Assembly: GCA_964526295.1 (NCBI GenBank)
Contig: CAZGKW010000008.1
Span: forward strand, 62,001-126,000
Direction of reading: 5' to 3'
DNA length: 64,000 nucleotides
Origin: CAZGKW01 sp964526295
Lineage (GTDB): Bacteria; Planctomycetota; Phycisphaerae; FEN-1346
Shown: one piece after another, positions 35,203-42,856 of the stretch
Layout: each line of letters starts with the position of its first letter
How positions within the stretch are numbered: position 1 is the stretch's first letter
Program-made: the position numbers and the translations under genes
Notes under the pieces: generated by a model
The model's input: the letters and a program-made list of their open reading frames with translations, nothing else
Database searches by the model: none
Told to the model about the DNA's origin: nothing

Positions 35203-37398
35203 TCACGCCTGCCGGAGCTTTTCGACGACGCGCTTCAGGACCGCGCCCGGGTAGCGGGGTTGCTCTTTGAGGGCCTCCTGCATCCGGTCGAGGATGGGCC
35301 GCGCCTTCTCGCCCAGCGCATCCAGCGACCAGGCCGCCAGCAGCCGCGTCTTCTCCAGGTCCGCCGCCAGCGCGTCGGCCAGCCTGGCCAGGCCCCTCTG
35401 GGGCTCGCCCCAGTCGACGAGCGCCTCGGCGGCCGCCACCGGCACCGACGGGGCCGGGTCGTCGAGAAGCCGTTCGACGGCCGACTTGATCCGTCCCTCG
35501 GGCGGCCCGTCCGGCGACGACTGATGCAGGCCCACGACCGCCCAGTACCGGACCGGCCCGTGGGGGCTGGAGAGGGCCTCCAGGTACGTCGGGACGCCCT
35601 CGGCCCACCGGCCGTCGTAGGCCTTGAGGGCGAGCACCGCCTCGATGACTCCCTGCCGGTTCAGCCGCTCGCGCCAGTACGGGCCCTTGTCCTCGGTCGG
35701 CTCGGGGGGGGTCGGCTCCTCGCCCGGCCGGTAGGTCGCGACGGGGCTGTTGGCGTAGCCGAGGCGGCAGGCCCGGGCCCGGAGCATCTCGTCGGACCTC
35801 ACCTCGACCGGCTCGGCGTAGAGCATCGACCGGCCGCCTTCGCCGCCGGCCTTCCTCGGGCCGGCCTTCTCATACACGATCGAGGCGCCCGGCGTGGTGC
35901 ACGAGAGGGCGACGGTCGCCGCCCGGCCCTCCCGGCCGCCCGACTTGACGGTGAAGCCCGGTGCGGCGGTCCGGCCGTCGCCCTTGATGGCGTCGAACTC
36001 GCACTCGGGCAGCAGGCCGACGTCGCCGATTGCCTTGAGCTGCTCGACGAGGGCCCGGCCCATCCGCTCGACGACGTCGGCGTACTTGGGGTCGTCGGCC
36101 AGGTTGTTGATCTCGTGGGGGTCGCGGGTGAGGTCGTAGAGCTCGTGGGCGGGTTTCTCGGGACGGAGGAACTGCATCTGCGGCCCGGGGGGGAGCTTGC
36201 CCTCGGCGTGGAGCCGACGCATCTCCTGGAGGATCGGCGTCTGGTCCATGTAGTTGATGTGCTGGCCGCGCGACAGGTAAGGCATGAAGTTGCGGATGTA
36301 TTTGTACTGCTTATCTCGCATCGACCGGATGCGGTCGATCGTCTCGTCCATCCGATCGCGGGCCGAAAAGACGTACTCGGGGGGCGTCCCTTTCTGGGGG
36401 CCGAGGAAGGCCCGCCCCTGCATGTGTTCCGGGACCGGGACGCCGGCCAGGCTCAGCACGGTCGGGGCGAAGTCGATAAACCGGGCGAAGTCCTCCTCCA
36501 CCGCCCCCGGGGCCACCGACGCCGCGTTCCCGGCCCCCGCCCACTCGCGGTACTTCTCCGGCACGCGGACCATCAGGGGCACGCGGACCCCCGAATCGTA
36601 GACCCACCGCTTGCCTCGCGTCAGGCCCCACCCGTGGTCGCCCCAGAACCAGACGATCGTGTCGTCGGCCAGGCCGTCGGCCTCCAGCTCGTCAAGGACC
36701 CGCTGGACCTGCGTATCGAGCTGACCGATGCGGTCGTAGTAGCAGGCGATGTTCTGTCGGACGATGGGCGTGTCGGGATAGTAGGGCGGGACGGGCGCCT
36801 CGGTCGGGTCGTGCTGGTGCTGGCCCGCTTGCCACCGCCGCGTGCTCGACTCGTGGGTCACGCCGAAGTTGAACACCGAGAAGAAGGGCTGGTCGGGGTC
36901 GGGCCGCTTCCGCCAGTGGCCGGCATTGCTGTTGATGTCCCAGGCAGAGGGGGGCGCGGCGAACTGGTAGTCGGTCTTCCGGTTGTTCGTGCAGAAGTAG
37001 CCGGCCACCCGGAGGTACTCCGGGAAGCACCTCGCCTCGGGCGGGGGCACGCCCTGGCACCGCATCCACGTCGTCCCGATCGTCGTCGGGTACATGCCCG
37101 TGATGACCCCGCTCCGGGCCGGAGCGCAGACCGGGGCATGCGTGAACGCCCACTCGAACCGCACCCCTTGCGAGGCGAACCGGTCGAGGTTCGGCGTCGT
37201 CGCATAGGCGTCACCGTAGCAGCCGACGGTCGGGCTGATGTCCTCGGCGCTGATCCACACGATGTTGGGCGACTTCGGTGGAGACACTCCTCGACCTCCT
37301 TCCCGCTGGGCGGCGGCCAGCAGACCCGGCCCGAAGGCCGAGGCGGCCGTCCCGGCGGCGACCTGCTGCATGAAGCCTCGTCGCGACGTCCTGGCCAT
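35203..37398 (-). CDS. Sulfatase with C-terminal HEAT-like repeat domain, Tat leader
   Basis: A 731-residue protein. The ATG at 37398 is chosen because AGGAG lies seven bases upstream; longer forms add 21 residues. The leader is TSRRGFM. The sulfatase domain (about 45-460) has SAEDISP at the metal site and the formylglycine motif CAPAR (Cys91), an Ala-containing variant. A beta-sandwich-like segment (about 490-570, VKSGGREG, LSCTTPGASI) follows, and the last 150 residues are helical with alternating Leu/Ala and PVAAAEALVDWG, suggesting HEAT repeats. The domain combination is common in planctomycetes and may mediate protein contacts. Confidence 0.88.
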   Translation of the reverse strand: MARTSRRGFMQQVAAGTAASAFGPGLLAAAQREGGRGVSPPKSPNIVWISAEDISPTVGCYGDAYATTPNLDRFASQGVRFEWAFTHAPVCAPARSGVITGMYPTTIGTTWMRCQGVPPPEARCFPEYLRVAGYFCTNNRKTDYQFAAPPSAWDINSNAGHWRKRPDPDQPFFSVFNFGVTHESSTRRWQAGQHQHDPTEAPVPPYYPDTPIVRQNIACYYDRIGQLDTQVQRVLDELEADGLADDTIVWFWGDHGWGLTRGKRWVYDSGVRVPLMVRVPEKYREWAGAGNAASVAPGAVEEDFARFIDFAPTVLSLAGVPVPEHMQGRAFLGPQKGTPPEYVFSARDRMDETIDRIRSMRDKQYKYIRNFMPYLSRGQHINYMDQTPILQEMRRLHAEGKLPPGPQMQFLRPEKPAHELYDLTRDPHEINNLADDPKYADVVERMGRALVEQLKAIGDVGLLPECEFDAIKGDGRTAAPGFTVKSGGREGRAATVALSCTTPGASIVYEKAGPRKAGGEGGRSMLYAEPVEVRSDEMLRARACRLGYANSPVATYRPGEEPTPPEPTEDKGPYWRERLNRQGVIEAVLALKAYDGRWAEGVPTYLEALSSPHGPVRYWAVVGLHQSSPDGPPEGRIKSAVERLLDDPAPSVPVAAAEALVDWGEPQRGLARLADALAADLEKTRLLAAWSLDALGEKARPILDRMQEALKEQPRYPGAVLKRVVEKLRQA

Positions 37399-37540
37399 CG
37401 CAATGCTCCTCATCCATTCCTTCCGGAAAGGCCTATCATACGCAAGCGGGCCGCAAGGCAAGGGAAAAACCGTCCCGACGCCGGCCGAAGCCTCCGCAGG
37501 AAGGGCCAGAGGGCAAGATTGCGGAAGCGAAGGCGGGACG

Positions 37541-38389
37541 TTAAAGGCCCAGGCCCGTGGCGAGGTCGTCCAGGGCCGGACGCAGATGAGCGTACTCGCC
37601 GCCGAAGACCGGGACGCAGGCGTCGAGCCGCCGGTCGCCGCCGAGGACCTTCGCGGCGAATGCCAGACAGGTGGCCTCGCCGCAGGCCCGGCAGTTGGTC
37701 CCGGGGAGACGCTGGAAGAGCTCCAGGGGGCTGATCCGGACCCGTCGCTCGTGGCACGGCTCGATCGAATCGCGCCGCGACCAGATATCGTTGACTGTGT
37801 TCTTCAGGAATTTGAGCGTCCGCCAGGCGTCCTGCATCTCGCGGAGCCGCCCGATGACGATCCGGTGAGAGAACAGGTTGACGAGGCGCGGCCCGTTCAT
37901 GAAGGTGAAGGTCGGCCCGGCCGGGCTGTATGTCCCGCCGCGGAGTTCGGCGTTCAGGTAGGGCATGACGGGCCCGAGGTCCTTCTCGACGTGGGCCGTC
38001 AGCCGCAGGTCGTCCTCTTCGGCGATGCAGGGGGCCACCAGGGCGATGACGACGCGTCCGACGGCGTCCTCGCCGTCGAGCGGTTCCGGGCCGAGATCGG
38101 CGAGGGCGTTCGGCAGGGGTTCGCGGTACCAGACCTGGCCGGCGATCAGGGCACTGCCGCGAGCCGTGGCTTCGTGGATCGCCCCTCGTGCGGCATCGCA
38201 GACCACCAGGTACGGTGCGGCGACGTCGGCGACCGTCTCGGGCGGCTCGACGGCGCGAACGCCCTCGGGCGGGCCGCCCAAGGCAGCGAGGGTCCGCTCC
38301 AGTTCGCTTCGGGCCTGGAATACGACCACCAGACCTTCGGATGCATTCGCGTCCAGTGCGGTCACAGCGTCCTCAAATAGGCAGACCAT
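37541..38389 (-). CDS. Iron-sulfur protein with C-terminal PF04060-type Fe-S motif
   Basis: About 282 residues. The C-terminal 45 residues carry Cys-x2-Cys-x4-Cys-x16-Cys (TNCRACGEATC ... DACVPV), a [4Fe-4S] motif also found in RnfB and in CO-dehydrogenase gamma subunits. The N-terminal part has two repeated Val-rich segments (VVCDAARG, VVIALVAPCI) but no recognised domain. ATG 38389 is preferred to the upstream in-frame ATG; GGAACA is just before it. It may be a soluble electron-transfer or corrinoid-associated protein, by analogy only. It stands alone on the minus strand between a sulfatase and membrane-protein genes. Confidence 0.6.
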   Translation of the reverse strand: MVCLFEDAVTALDANASEGLVVVFQARSELERTLAALGGPPEGVRAVEPPETVADVAAPYLVVCDAARGAIHEATARGSALIAGQVWYREPLPNALADLGPEPLDGEDAVGRVVIALVAPCIAEEDDLRLTAHVEKDLGPVMPYLNAELRGGTYSPAGPTFTFMNGPRLVNLFSHRIVIGRLREMQDAWRTLKFLKNTVNDIWSRRDSIEPCHERRVRISPLELFQRLPGTNCRACGEATCLAFAAKVLGGDRRLDACVPVFGGEYAHLRPALDDLATGLGL

Positions 38390-38440
38390 TGTTCCGGGCC
38401 CGGACCGGCAAGACAAGGGGGCAAGCGACGCGGAACGATC

Positions 38441-38791
38441 CTAGCCGCCCAGGCGGCCGGTCAGCCGCAGGTACAGGAGGACCAGGGCCGACAGGATCCA
38501 CAGGTTCGACAGGATACGGGCGGCCACGCTGAGGCGCATCCGCGTGTGCCGGCGGTGGAAGTAACTCGCCAGCAGGTTCGCGAACGCCAGGCCGACCGAG
38601 ACCCAGACGAGGCGGCTCCGGAGATAGGCGTCGACCCGCTCGGCCGGGCCGAGCAGGAGCCAGACGTGCACCGCGATGCCCAGGATCGGCAGCGCCACCA
38701 GGATGACCGCCGCGACTCGCATGCCGGGCGAGGCGGGAGGCTTCGAGGCAGGTGGCCTGGGCGACCCGGACGGATCGGTCGGAGGGTTCAC
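38441..38791 (-). CDS. Small membrane protein
   Basis: A 116-residue protein starting at a GTG that overlaps the upstream stop (GTGA), with GGGAG eight bases before it. Residues 1-22 are Pro/Ser-rich. Three hydrophobic segments follow (VAAVILVALPILGIAVHVWLLL, WVSVGLAFANLLASYF, ILSNLWILSALVLLYL). No family is recognised. It is probably translated together with the zinc-ribbon membrane protein upstream. Confidence 0.65.
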   Translation of the reverse strand: MNPPTDPSGSPRPPASKPPASPGMRVAAVILVALPILGIAVHVWLLLGPAERVDAYLRSRLVWVSVGLAFANLLASYFHRRHTRMRLSVAARILSNLWILSALVLLYLRLTGRLGG

Positions 38792-39744
38792 TCGCGGATC
38801 TCCCATCCGCCGGCGCCGGTGGTCCGCTCCTGGCGTTTGCGGAGCGTCTCGAAGATGGCCTCCCACTTCCGGGTGGAGTGGTCGGCCCGGAAAAGCTCCC
38901 ACTCCCGGACGGGGACCATCCGAATCGTCCCGTCGAGCAGCAGGGCCCGGGTGAAACCGTCCTCGTGGGCCTGCGTGGGGGCGCCGTCGGAGACGATCAG
39001 CAGGTCCTTCTCGAAGATCGGGTCGTCGAGGTCGATCGGCACCCGGACCCCGTCCATCCGCCCGAAGTGCATCGTGTAGGAGACGCCCGACTCGGGGCAG
39101 ATCAGCGTGTTTCGCGAGTCGAGGTGGCCCTCCTCGACGAGGTCCCCGAGGGCGGCCGGCAGGATGACGCCGTCGTGGTCCCTGGCGTAGGCCCGGAGGG
39201 CTTCGTTGACCTTCCGGAGGTTCTCTTCGCACGTGGGCTGGAGCCGGAGATTGATGACCCATCCGGCGGCGGCCGCCGCCCCGAGCCCCAGGAACAGCGC
39301 CGCCCCCCCGATGGTCGTGATCAGGGCCAGCAGCTTGCCGCGCTTGCGGCCCTTGCTGCGGCGGATGCCGTGGAACGCGGGCAGACCCGTCAAGGCCGCC
39401 AGCAGGGCCACGCATGCCCCCAACGTCATCCCGATCGTCCACGGGAAGCGGGTCAACTGGGCGAGTCCGAGCCCAACCGTGACGGCTACCGCCGCCCCCA
39501 TCAGCACCGCCGACAGGACGGCCATCGTGTCGACCGGCGGGACGACCTCGACCGTCTCGTCGCCGACGTGGACGAGCACGGCCCCCGAGCCCGAGGGCTG
39601 CTCCAGCGGTTGGGCGATCCGGGTCTCCTCGCCCTTCGGGATCCGCATCTCCGTGCCGCACACGGGGCATCGCGTGGGCCGGCCGGCGTAGGCCTCGTCG
39701 ACCTCCATCGCCGAATCGCAATGCGGGCAGCGAAAGCGGATCAT
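38788..39744 (-). CDS. Zinc-ribbon membrane protein with DUF1559-like soluble part
   Basis: A 318-residue protein with an N-terminal CPHC...CPVCG zinc ribbon (residues 6-9 and 26-29). Three membrane segments lie at about 75-160, then a short extracytoplasmic domain: CEENLRKVNEALRAYARDHDG resembles the pilin-like planctomycete DUF1559 pattern, and LICPESGVSYTM and TRALLLDGTIRMVP follow. Planctomycetes have many such proteins; the function of this one is unknown. It overlaps the small membrane protein gene downstream by four bases. It is not a true pseudopilin by length and position of its helix. Confidence 0.72.
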   Translation of the reverse strand: MIRFRCPHCDSAMEVDEAYAGRPTRCPVCGTEMRIPKGEETRIAQPLEQPSGSGAVLVHVGDETVEVVPPVDTMAVLSAVLMGAAVAVTVGLGLAQLTRFPWTIGMTLGACVALLAALTGLPAFHGIRRSKGRKRGKLLALITTIGGAALFLGLGAAAAAGWVINLRLQPTCEENLRKVNEALRAYARDHDGVILPAALGDLVEEGHLDSRNTLICPESGVSYTMHFGRMDGVRVPIDLDDPIFEKDLLIVSDGAPTQAHEDGFTRALLLDGTIRMVPVREWELFRADHSTRKWEAIFETLRKRQERTTGAGGWEIRE

Positions 39745-39833
39745 CGTCGGGTCCCCGGATTCTGTACGGACGTCGAGGCGGCCCGGTCGCCGGCGGCGCC
39801 GCCCACGGGCGCCCGCAGTCGACCTGGGAGGGC

Positions 39834-40682
39834 CTACTCGTTCGCCAGCACCGACGCCCCGTAGCCCCGCGAGAACTGGATCCCTGAGATCACCAGCAGC
39901 AGCAGCGACAAGGCGGGCATGGCGGCGTAGCGGCCGTAGTAGGCCGCCATCGCCTCCAGCTCCTCACCCCCGGCCTGACGGTGCATCTGGTAGTCCTGCC
40001 ACATCGACTCGAACGTGTAGAACGAGCCGAACTGGAGCTCCGCAAACCAGTTATGCCACGGGATTACCGTCGCCAGGTACAGCAGCACCAGGAAGAAGGC
40101 CCGCGTCACGTGCCGGACGCCCGCCAGCCGGCCCAGAAGGCCGATCTGGAGGTAGACGAACGTCGTGACCCAGAGCAGCAGGCCCGACAGGAGGCCGACC
40201 GCCCGGACCGGGCCCAAGACCTGGGCCGTCACCTCGCGGTACATCGCCCGTTTCTCGGCCTCGCTCATCGGGGCGGTCGGCTCGAGGGGCTCGGCTTCAT
40301 CCTCGTCCGGCTCCCCGGCGGACTCGTCGCCTTCAGGGGGGGCGGGCTCGTCCGCGGGGGGCGGGGCCTCGTCGGGAGGGGGCTCGGATGCGGCGGCCCG
40401 GCCTTCGAGTAGGCCCATCAGGCCCGCCCCCTCGGCTGGGATCGGTTCCGGCTCCGGGGGGGGCGGCGGGGGCCCCTCCGGGACGCCCGCTTCCTCCTCC
40501 TCCTCCGGCGCATCGTAGAAACCGACCCACTCGGTCATCACGAACGCCGCTATGTGGGCCAGCAGCGCCAGCAGCGTTACCCAGAAGAACAGGACGGCGA
40601 AGAAGCGGGCCGTCTTCAAGGCCGACACGAACGGCTGGGCGCCGGGGTTCGGCAGCCGGACCGGCTGCGTATCGCTGGCCAT
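39834..40682 (-). CDS. Multi-pass membrane protein with a long acidic proline-rich loop
   Basis: A 282-residue protein with AGGAG seven bases before the ATG. Membrane segments: about 28-50, then four in the C-terminal half (about 160-180, 185-210, 260-280). Residues 55-140 form a low-complexity segment rich in Glu, Pro and Ala (EEEEEAG, PPPPPPEPEPIP). This is a disordered linker on one side of the membrane. No family is recognised. It is encoded downstream of, and on the same strand as, hemL. Confidence 0.7.
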   Translation of the reverse strand: MASDTQPVRLPNPGAQPFVSALKTARFFAVLFFWVTLLALLAHIAAFVMTEWVGFYDAPEEEEEAGVPEGPPPPPPEPEPIPAEGAGLMGLLEGRAAASEPPPDEAPPPADEPAPPEGDESAGEPDEDEAEPLEPTAPMSEAEKRAMYREVTAQVLGPVRAVGLLSGLLLWVTTFVYLQIGLLGRLAGVRHVTRAFFLVLLYLATVIPWHNWFAELQFGSFYTFESMWQDYQMHRQAGGEELEAMAAYYGRYAAMPALSLLLLVISGIQFSRGYGASVLANE

Positions 40683-40745
40683 GACAAGTCTCCTGTTCCG
40701 TGAGTCGCCGCGGCCGGCGGGCCGCTGCGCCGGCCTCGCACACCG

Positions 40746-42050
40746 TCAGGAGGCGGCCAGGGCTTGGCGGGATGCCTCCGCCGTCCGGTCGACGTCGGCC
40801 TCGTCGTGCGCCAGGCTCACGAACCACGCCTCGAACTGGCTCGGCGGCAGGTAAACGCCCGCCCGCAGCATCCCCTGGAAGAAACGGTTGAACCCGTCCA
40901 GGTTGCACCGGCGGGCAGAGGCGTAGTCGGTCACCGCCGCGTCGCTGAAGAAGACCGACACCATGGAGCCGACCCGCTGGACGCGTGCGGCGGCTCCGGC
41001 GTCGGCGATCGCCCGCTCCAGCCCCGCCGCCAACCGGGCCGACGTCGCCTCCAGCGTCTCGTACGCCCCCGGCTCGGCCAGCGCATCCAGTGTCGCGATG
41101 CCGGCCGCCATAGCAAGCGGATTCCCCGACAGCGTGCCCGCCTGGTAGACCGGCCCGACGGGGCTGACCTGCTGCATGAGCTCCCGCCGGCCGCCATACG
41201 CACCCACCGGCAGCCCGCCGCCGATCACCTTCCCGAGCGTCACGAGGTCGGGCCGCACGCCGTAGAGTTGCTGGGCCCCGCCCGGGGCGACGCGAAAGCC
41301 GGTCATGACCTCGTCGAAGACCAGGAGGGCCCCGGCCTCGTCGGCCGCCTCTCGCAGGCCCGCCAGGAACCCGTCGGCCGGGGGCACGACGCCCATGTTC
41401 CCCGCCACGGGCTCGACCAGGATGGCCGCGATCTCGCCGGCGCGCTCCGACAGGACGGCCCGGACCGCCGTCAGGTCATTATACGGCACGACGTGGGTGT
41501 GACGGGTGACCTCGGGGGGCACGCCGGGGCTAGACGGGGTGCCGAAGGTGGTCGCGCCGCTGCCGGCCTCGACCAGCAGGGCGTCGGCGTGGCCGTGATA
41601 GCAGCCGGCGAACTTCACCAGGCCCGGCCGGCCGGTCGCCCCGCGCGCCAGGCGAACCGCCGACAGGGTCGCCTCCGTGCCGGAGTTGACGAACCGGACC
41701 TGTTCGACCGCGGGCATCCGGTCGACGATCCGGCCGGCCAGCTCGATCTCCCGCTCGGTGGGGGCCCCGAACGAGGACCCGCCCTTCAGGGCCTCCGCCA
41801 CCGCCTCGACGACCGTCGGATGGGCGTGGCCGAGGATCAGCGGCCCCCAGCTCATCACGTAGTCGAGGTACTCGTTGCCGTCGACGTCCCGGAGGCGGGC
41901 CCCGGCGCCCGAGACGACGAATGGGGGCCGGCCCCCCACCGCCCGATACGCCCGGACCGGACTCGACACCCCGCCCGGCATCAGGGCCTCGGCCCGTGCG
42001 AGGGCGGCAGCGGACTTCTCGACCGTCCGGTCGGACCCCTCGGCGGACAT
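40746..42050 (-). CDS. hemL: Glutamate-1-semialdehyde 2,1-aminomutase
   Basis: A 434-residue PLP enzyme making 5-aminolevulinate for tetrapyrroles by the C5 pathway. The N-terminus has MPGGVSSPVRAYRAVGG, characteristic of HemL. FVNSGTEATLSAVRLARG, YHGHADALL and EPVAGNMGVV follow, and the lysine in TLGKVIGGGLPVGAYGG binds PLP. ATG 42050 with GGGGGTG upstream is chosen; the open frame continues but is not needed. The gene is divergent from rpmA, with 214 bases between them. No other tetrapyrrole gene is adjacent. Confidence 0.95.
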   Translation of the reverse strand: MSAEGSDRTVEKSAAALARAEALMPGGVSSPVRAYRAVGGRPPFVVSGAGARLRDVDGNEYLDYVMSWGPLILGHAHPTVVEAVAEALKGGSSFGAPTEREIELAGRIVDRMPAVEQVRFVNSGTEATLSAVRLARGATGRPGLVKFAGCYHGHADALLVEAGSGATTFGTPSSPGVPPEVTRHTHVVPYNDLTAVRAVLSERAGEIAAILVEPVAGNMGVVPPADGFLAGLREAADEAGALLVFDEVMTGFRVAPGGAQQLYGVRPDLVTLGKVIGGGLPVGAYGGRRELMQQVSPVGPVYQAGTLSGNPLAMAAGIATLDALAEPGAYETLEATSARLAAGLERAIADAGAAARVQRVGSMVSVFFSDAAVTDYASARRCNLDGFNRFFQGMLRAGVYLPPSQFEAWFVSLAHDEADVDRTAEASRQALAAS

Positions 42051-42174
42051 GACACCCCCTGCTGCGTCGTCCCGGCACGATAGCGAAGCGCCCATGTTAG
42101 GGGGCCGCAAAAGGGGTGTCAACGCAAATGGACGTCTCCCGCGACGCGACACGTCCGCCGGCCCGGATACGGGC

Positions 42175-42202
42175 TTGACGGGCGACTCCCCGCCGATATA
42201 AT
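42175..42202 (+). promoter_or_regulatory. Strong promoter of rpmA
   Basis: TTGACG (42175-42180), a 16-base spacer and a perfect TATAAT (42197-42202), 62 bases before the ATG. It is one of the best sigma-70-type matches in the window, as expected for a ribosomal-protein gene. Confidence 0.75.
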
Positions 42203-42264
42203 CTCTCGCCTTCGACGAGTTGGCCGATAGGACTGGCGGCGAGCACAGGCAGCGAGGTGATGAG

Positions 42265-42501
42265 ATGGCGCATAAGAAGGGACAGGGCTCGTCCCGCAAC
42301 GGACGCGACTCCAACGCCCAGTATCGCGGCGTGAAGTGCTTCGGCGGCGAGCAGGTCAAGGTCGGCAGCATCATCGTGCGGCAGTGCGGCACGAAGTTCC
42401 ACCCGGGCCACAACGTCGGCCGCGGACGGGACGACACCCTCTTCGCCCTGGCCGAGGGGACCGTCACGTTCCAGGGCCGGCGGGTCCACGTGACGACTTG
42501 A
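42265..42501 (+). CDS. rpmA: 50S ribosomal protein L27
   Basis: A 78-residue protein beginning MAHKKGQGSSRNGRDS, the flexible N-terminal arm of L27 that reaches into the peptidyl-transferase centre. GVKCFGGEQVKVGSIIVRQ and FHPGHNVGRGRDDTLFAL complete the fold. It is slightly short compared with the usual 85 residues. The start after GCGAGGTGATGAG gives the mature N-terminus directly, without the Firmicutes-type cleaved extension. The rplU gene (L21) that normally precedes it is absent; hemL lies upstream instead. A strong terminator follows. Confidence 0.95.
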   Translation: MAHKKGQGSSRNGRDSNAQYRGVKCFGGEQVKVGSIIVRQCGTKFHPGHNVGRGRDDTLFALAEGTVTFQGRRVHVTT

Positions 42502-42543
42502 CGCCGCATCCGGCGGGCGCGAGCTCGGATTCAGGACCGATCG

Positions 42544-42585
42544 CGGCCCGGGTGCTTCTCTCACGAGGCACCGCGGGCCGTTTCT
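42544..42585 (+). terminator. Intrinsic terminator after rpmA
   Basis: A 12-bp stem (CGGCCCG-GGTGC with GCACC-CGGGCCG, one bulged G) is followed by TTTCT. It lies 43 bases after the rpmA stop codon. It separates rpmA from obgE, which are usually co-transcribed. Confidence 0.7.
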
Positions 42586-42663
42586 CTGCGCCGACCGCAC
42601 GCCCGGGCCCCCTTGCCGCCGACACTTGTCGCTGGTACGCTGGTGCCGTTCCGCAGTGTCCTT

Positions 42664-42832
42664 GACCGCTGAGAGCGCGAAGCACGCAGAGGAAAACGGC
42701 AAGAAGAACTCAAGAGGGACCTTCGCCGTTTCTGCCCCTGGGTCCTGCCGTTGCCGTCATCTGTGGCCATCTGCGTCATCTGTGGACGATCAGCTTCTGT
42801 TTTCCTCTGCGATCTCCGCGGTCTCCGCGGTG
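42664..42832. repeat. Miniature inverted-repeat element, 169 bp
   Basis: Thirty-four-base ends at 42664-42697 and 42799-42832 are inverted copies with 28 of 34 matches, including an identical 12-base core (GCAGAGGAAAAC). The interior has short direct repeats (CATCTGTGG twice). The sequence type (ACCGCnGAGnnCGC...GCAGAGG) is known as a dispersed repeat in several bacterial phyla. No transposase is present, so it would be non-autonomous. It separates rpmA from obgE. Confidence 0.6.
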
Positions 42833-42856
42833 ACACAACTGTGCAGGGCCGGCTCG

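Larger units (their letters stand above)
42502..42856. other. 355-base gap with rpmA terminator and an inverted-repeat element
   Basis: The gap contains the rpmA terminator (42544-42585) and a 169-bp element bounded by imperfect inverted repeats (42664-42832). No ORF in it is convincing: the open minus-strand frame has the peptide character typical of such repeats rather than of proteins. Confidence 0.6.

Noticed and set aside
35260..37734. 824-residue plus-strand ORF opposite a sulfatase
   Set aside because: Composition is antisense-like, and the minus-strand sulfatase is clearly coding.
42561..42836. 91-residue ORF inside the repeat on the minus strand
   Set aside because: Its peptide reads like the recurrent artefact of the dispersed repeat (PRRPRRSQR, QMTQM) and it has no ribosome binding site.
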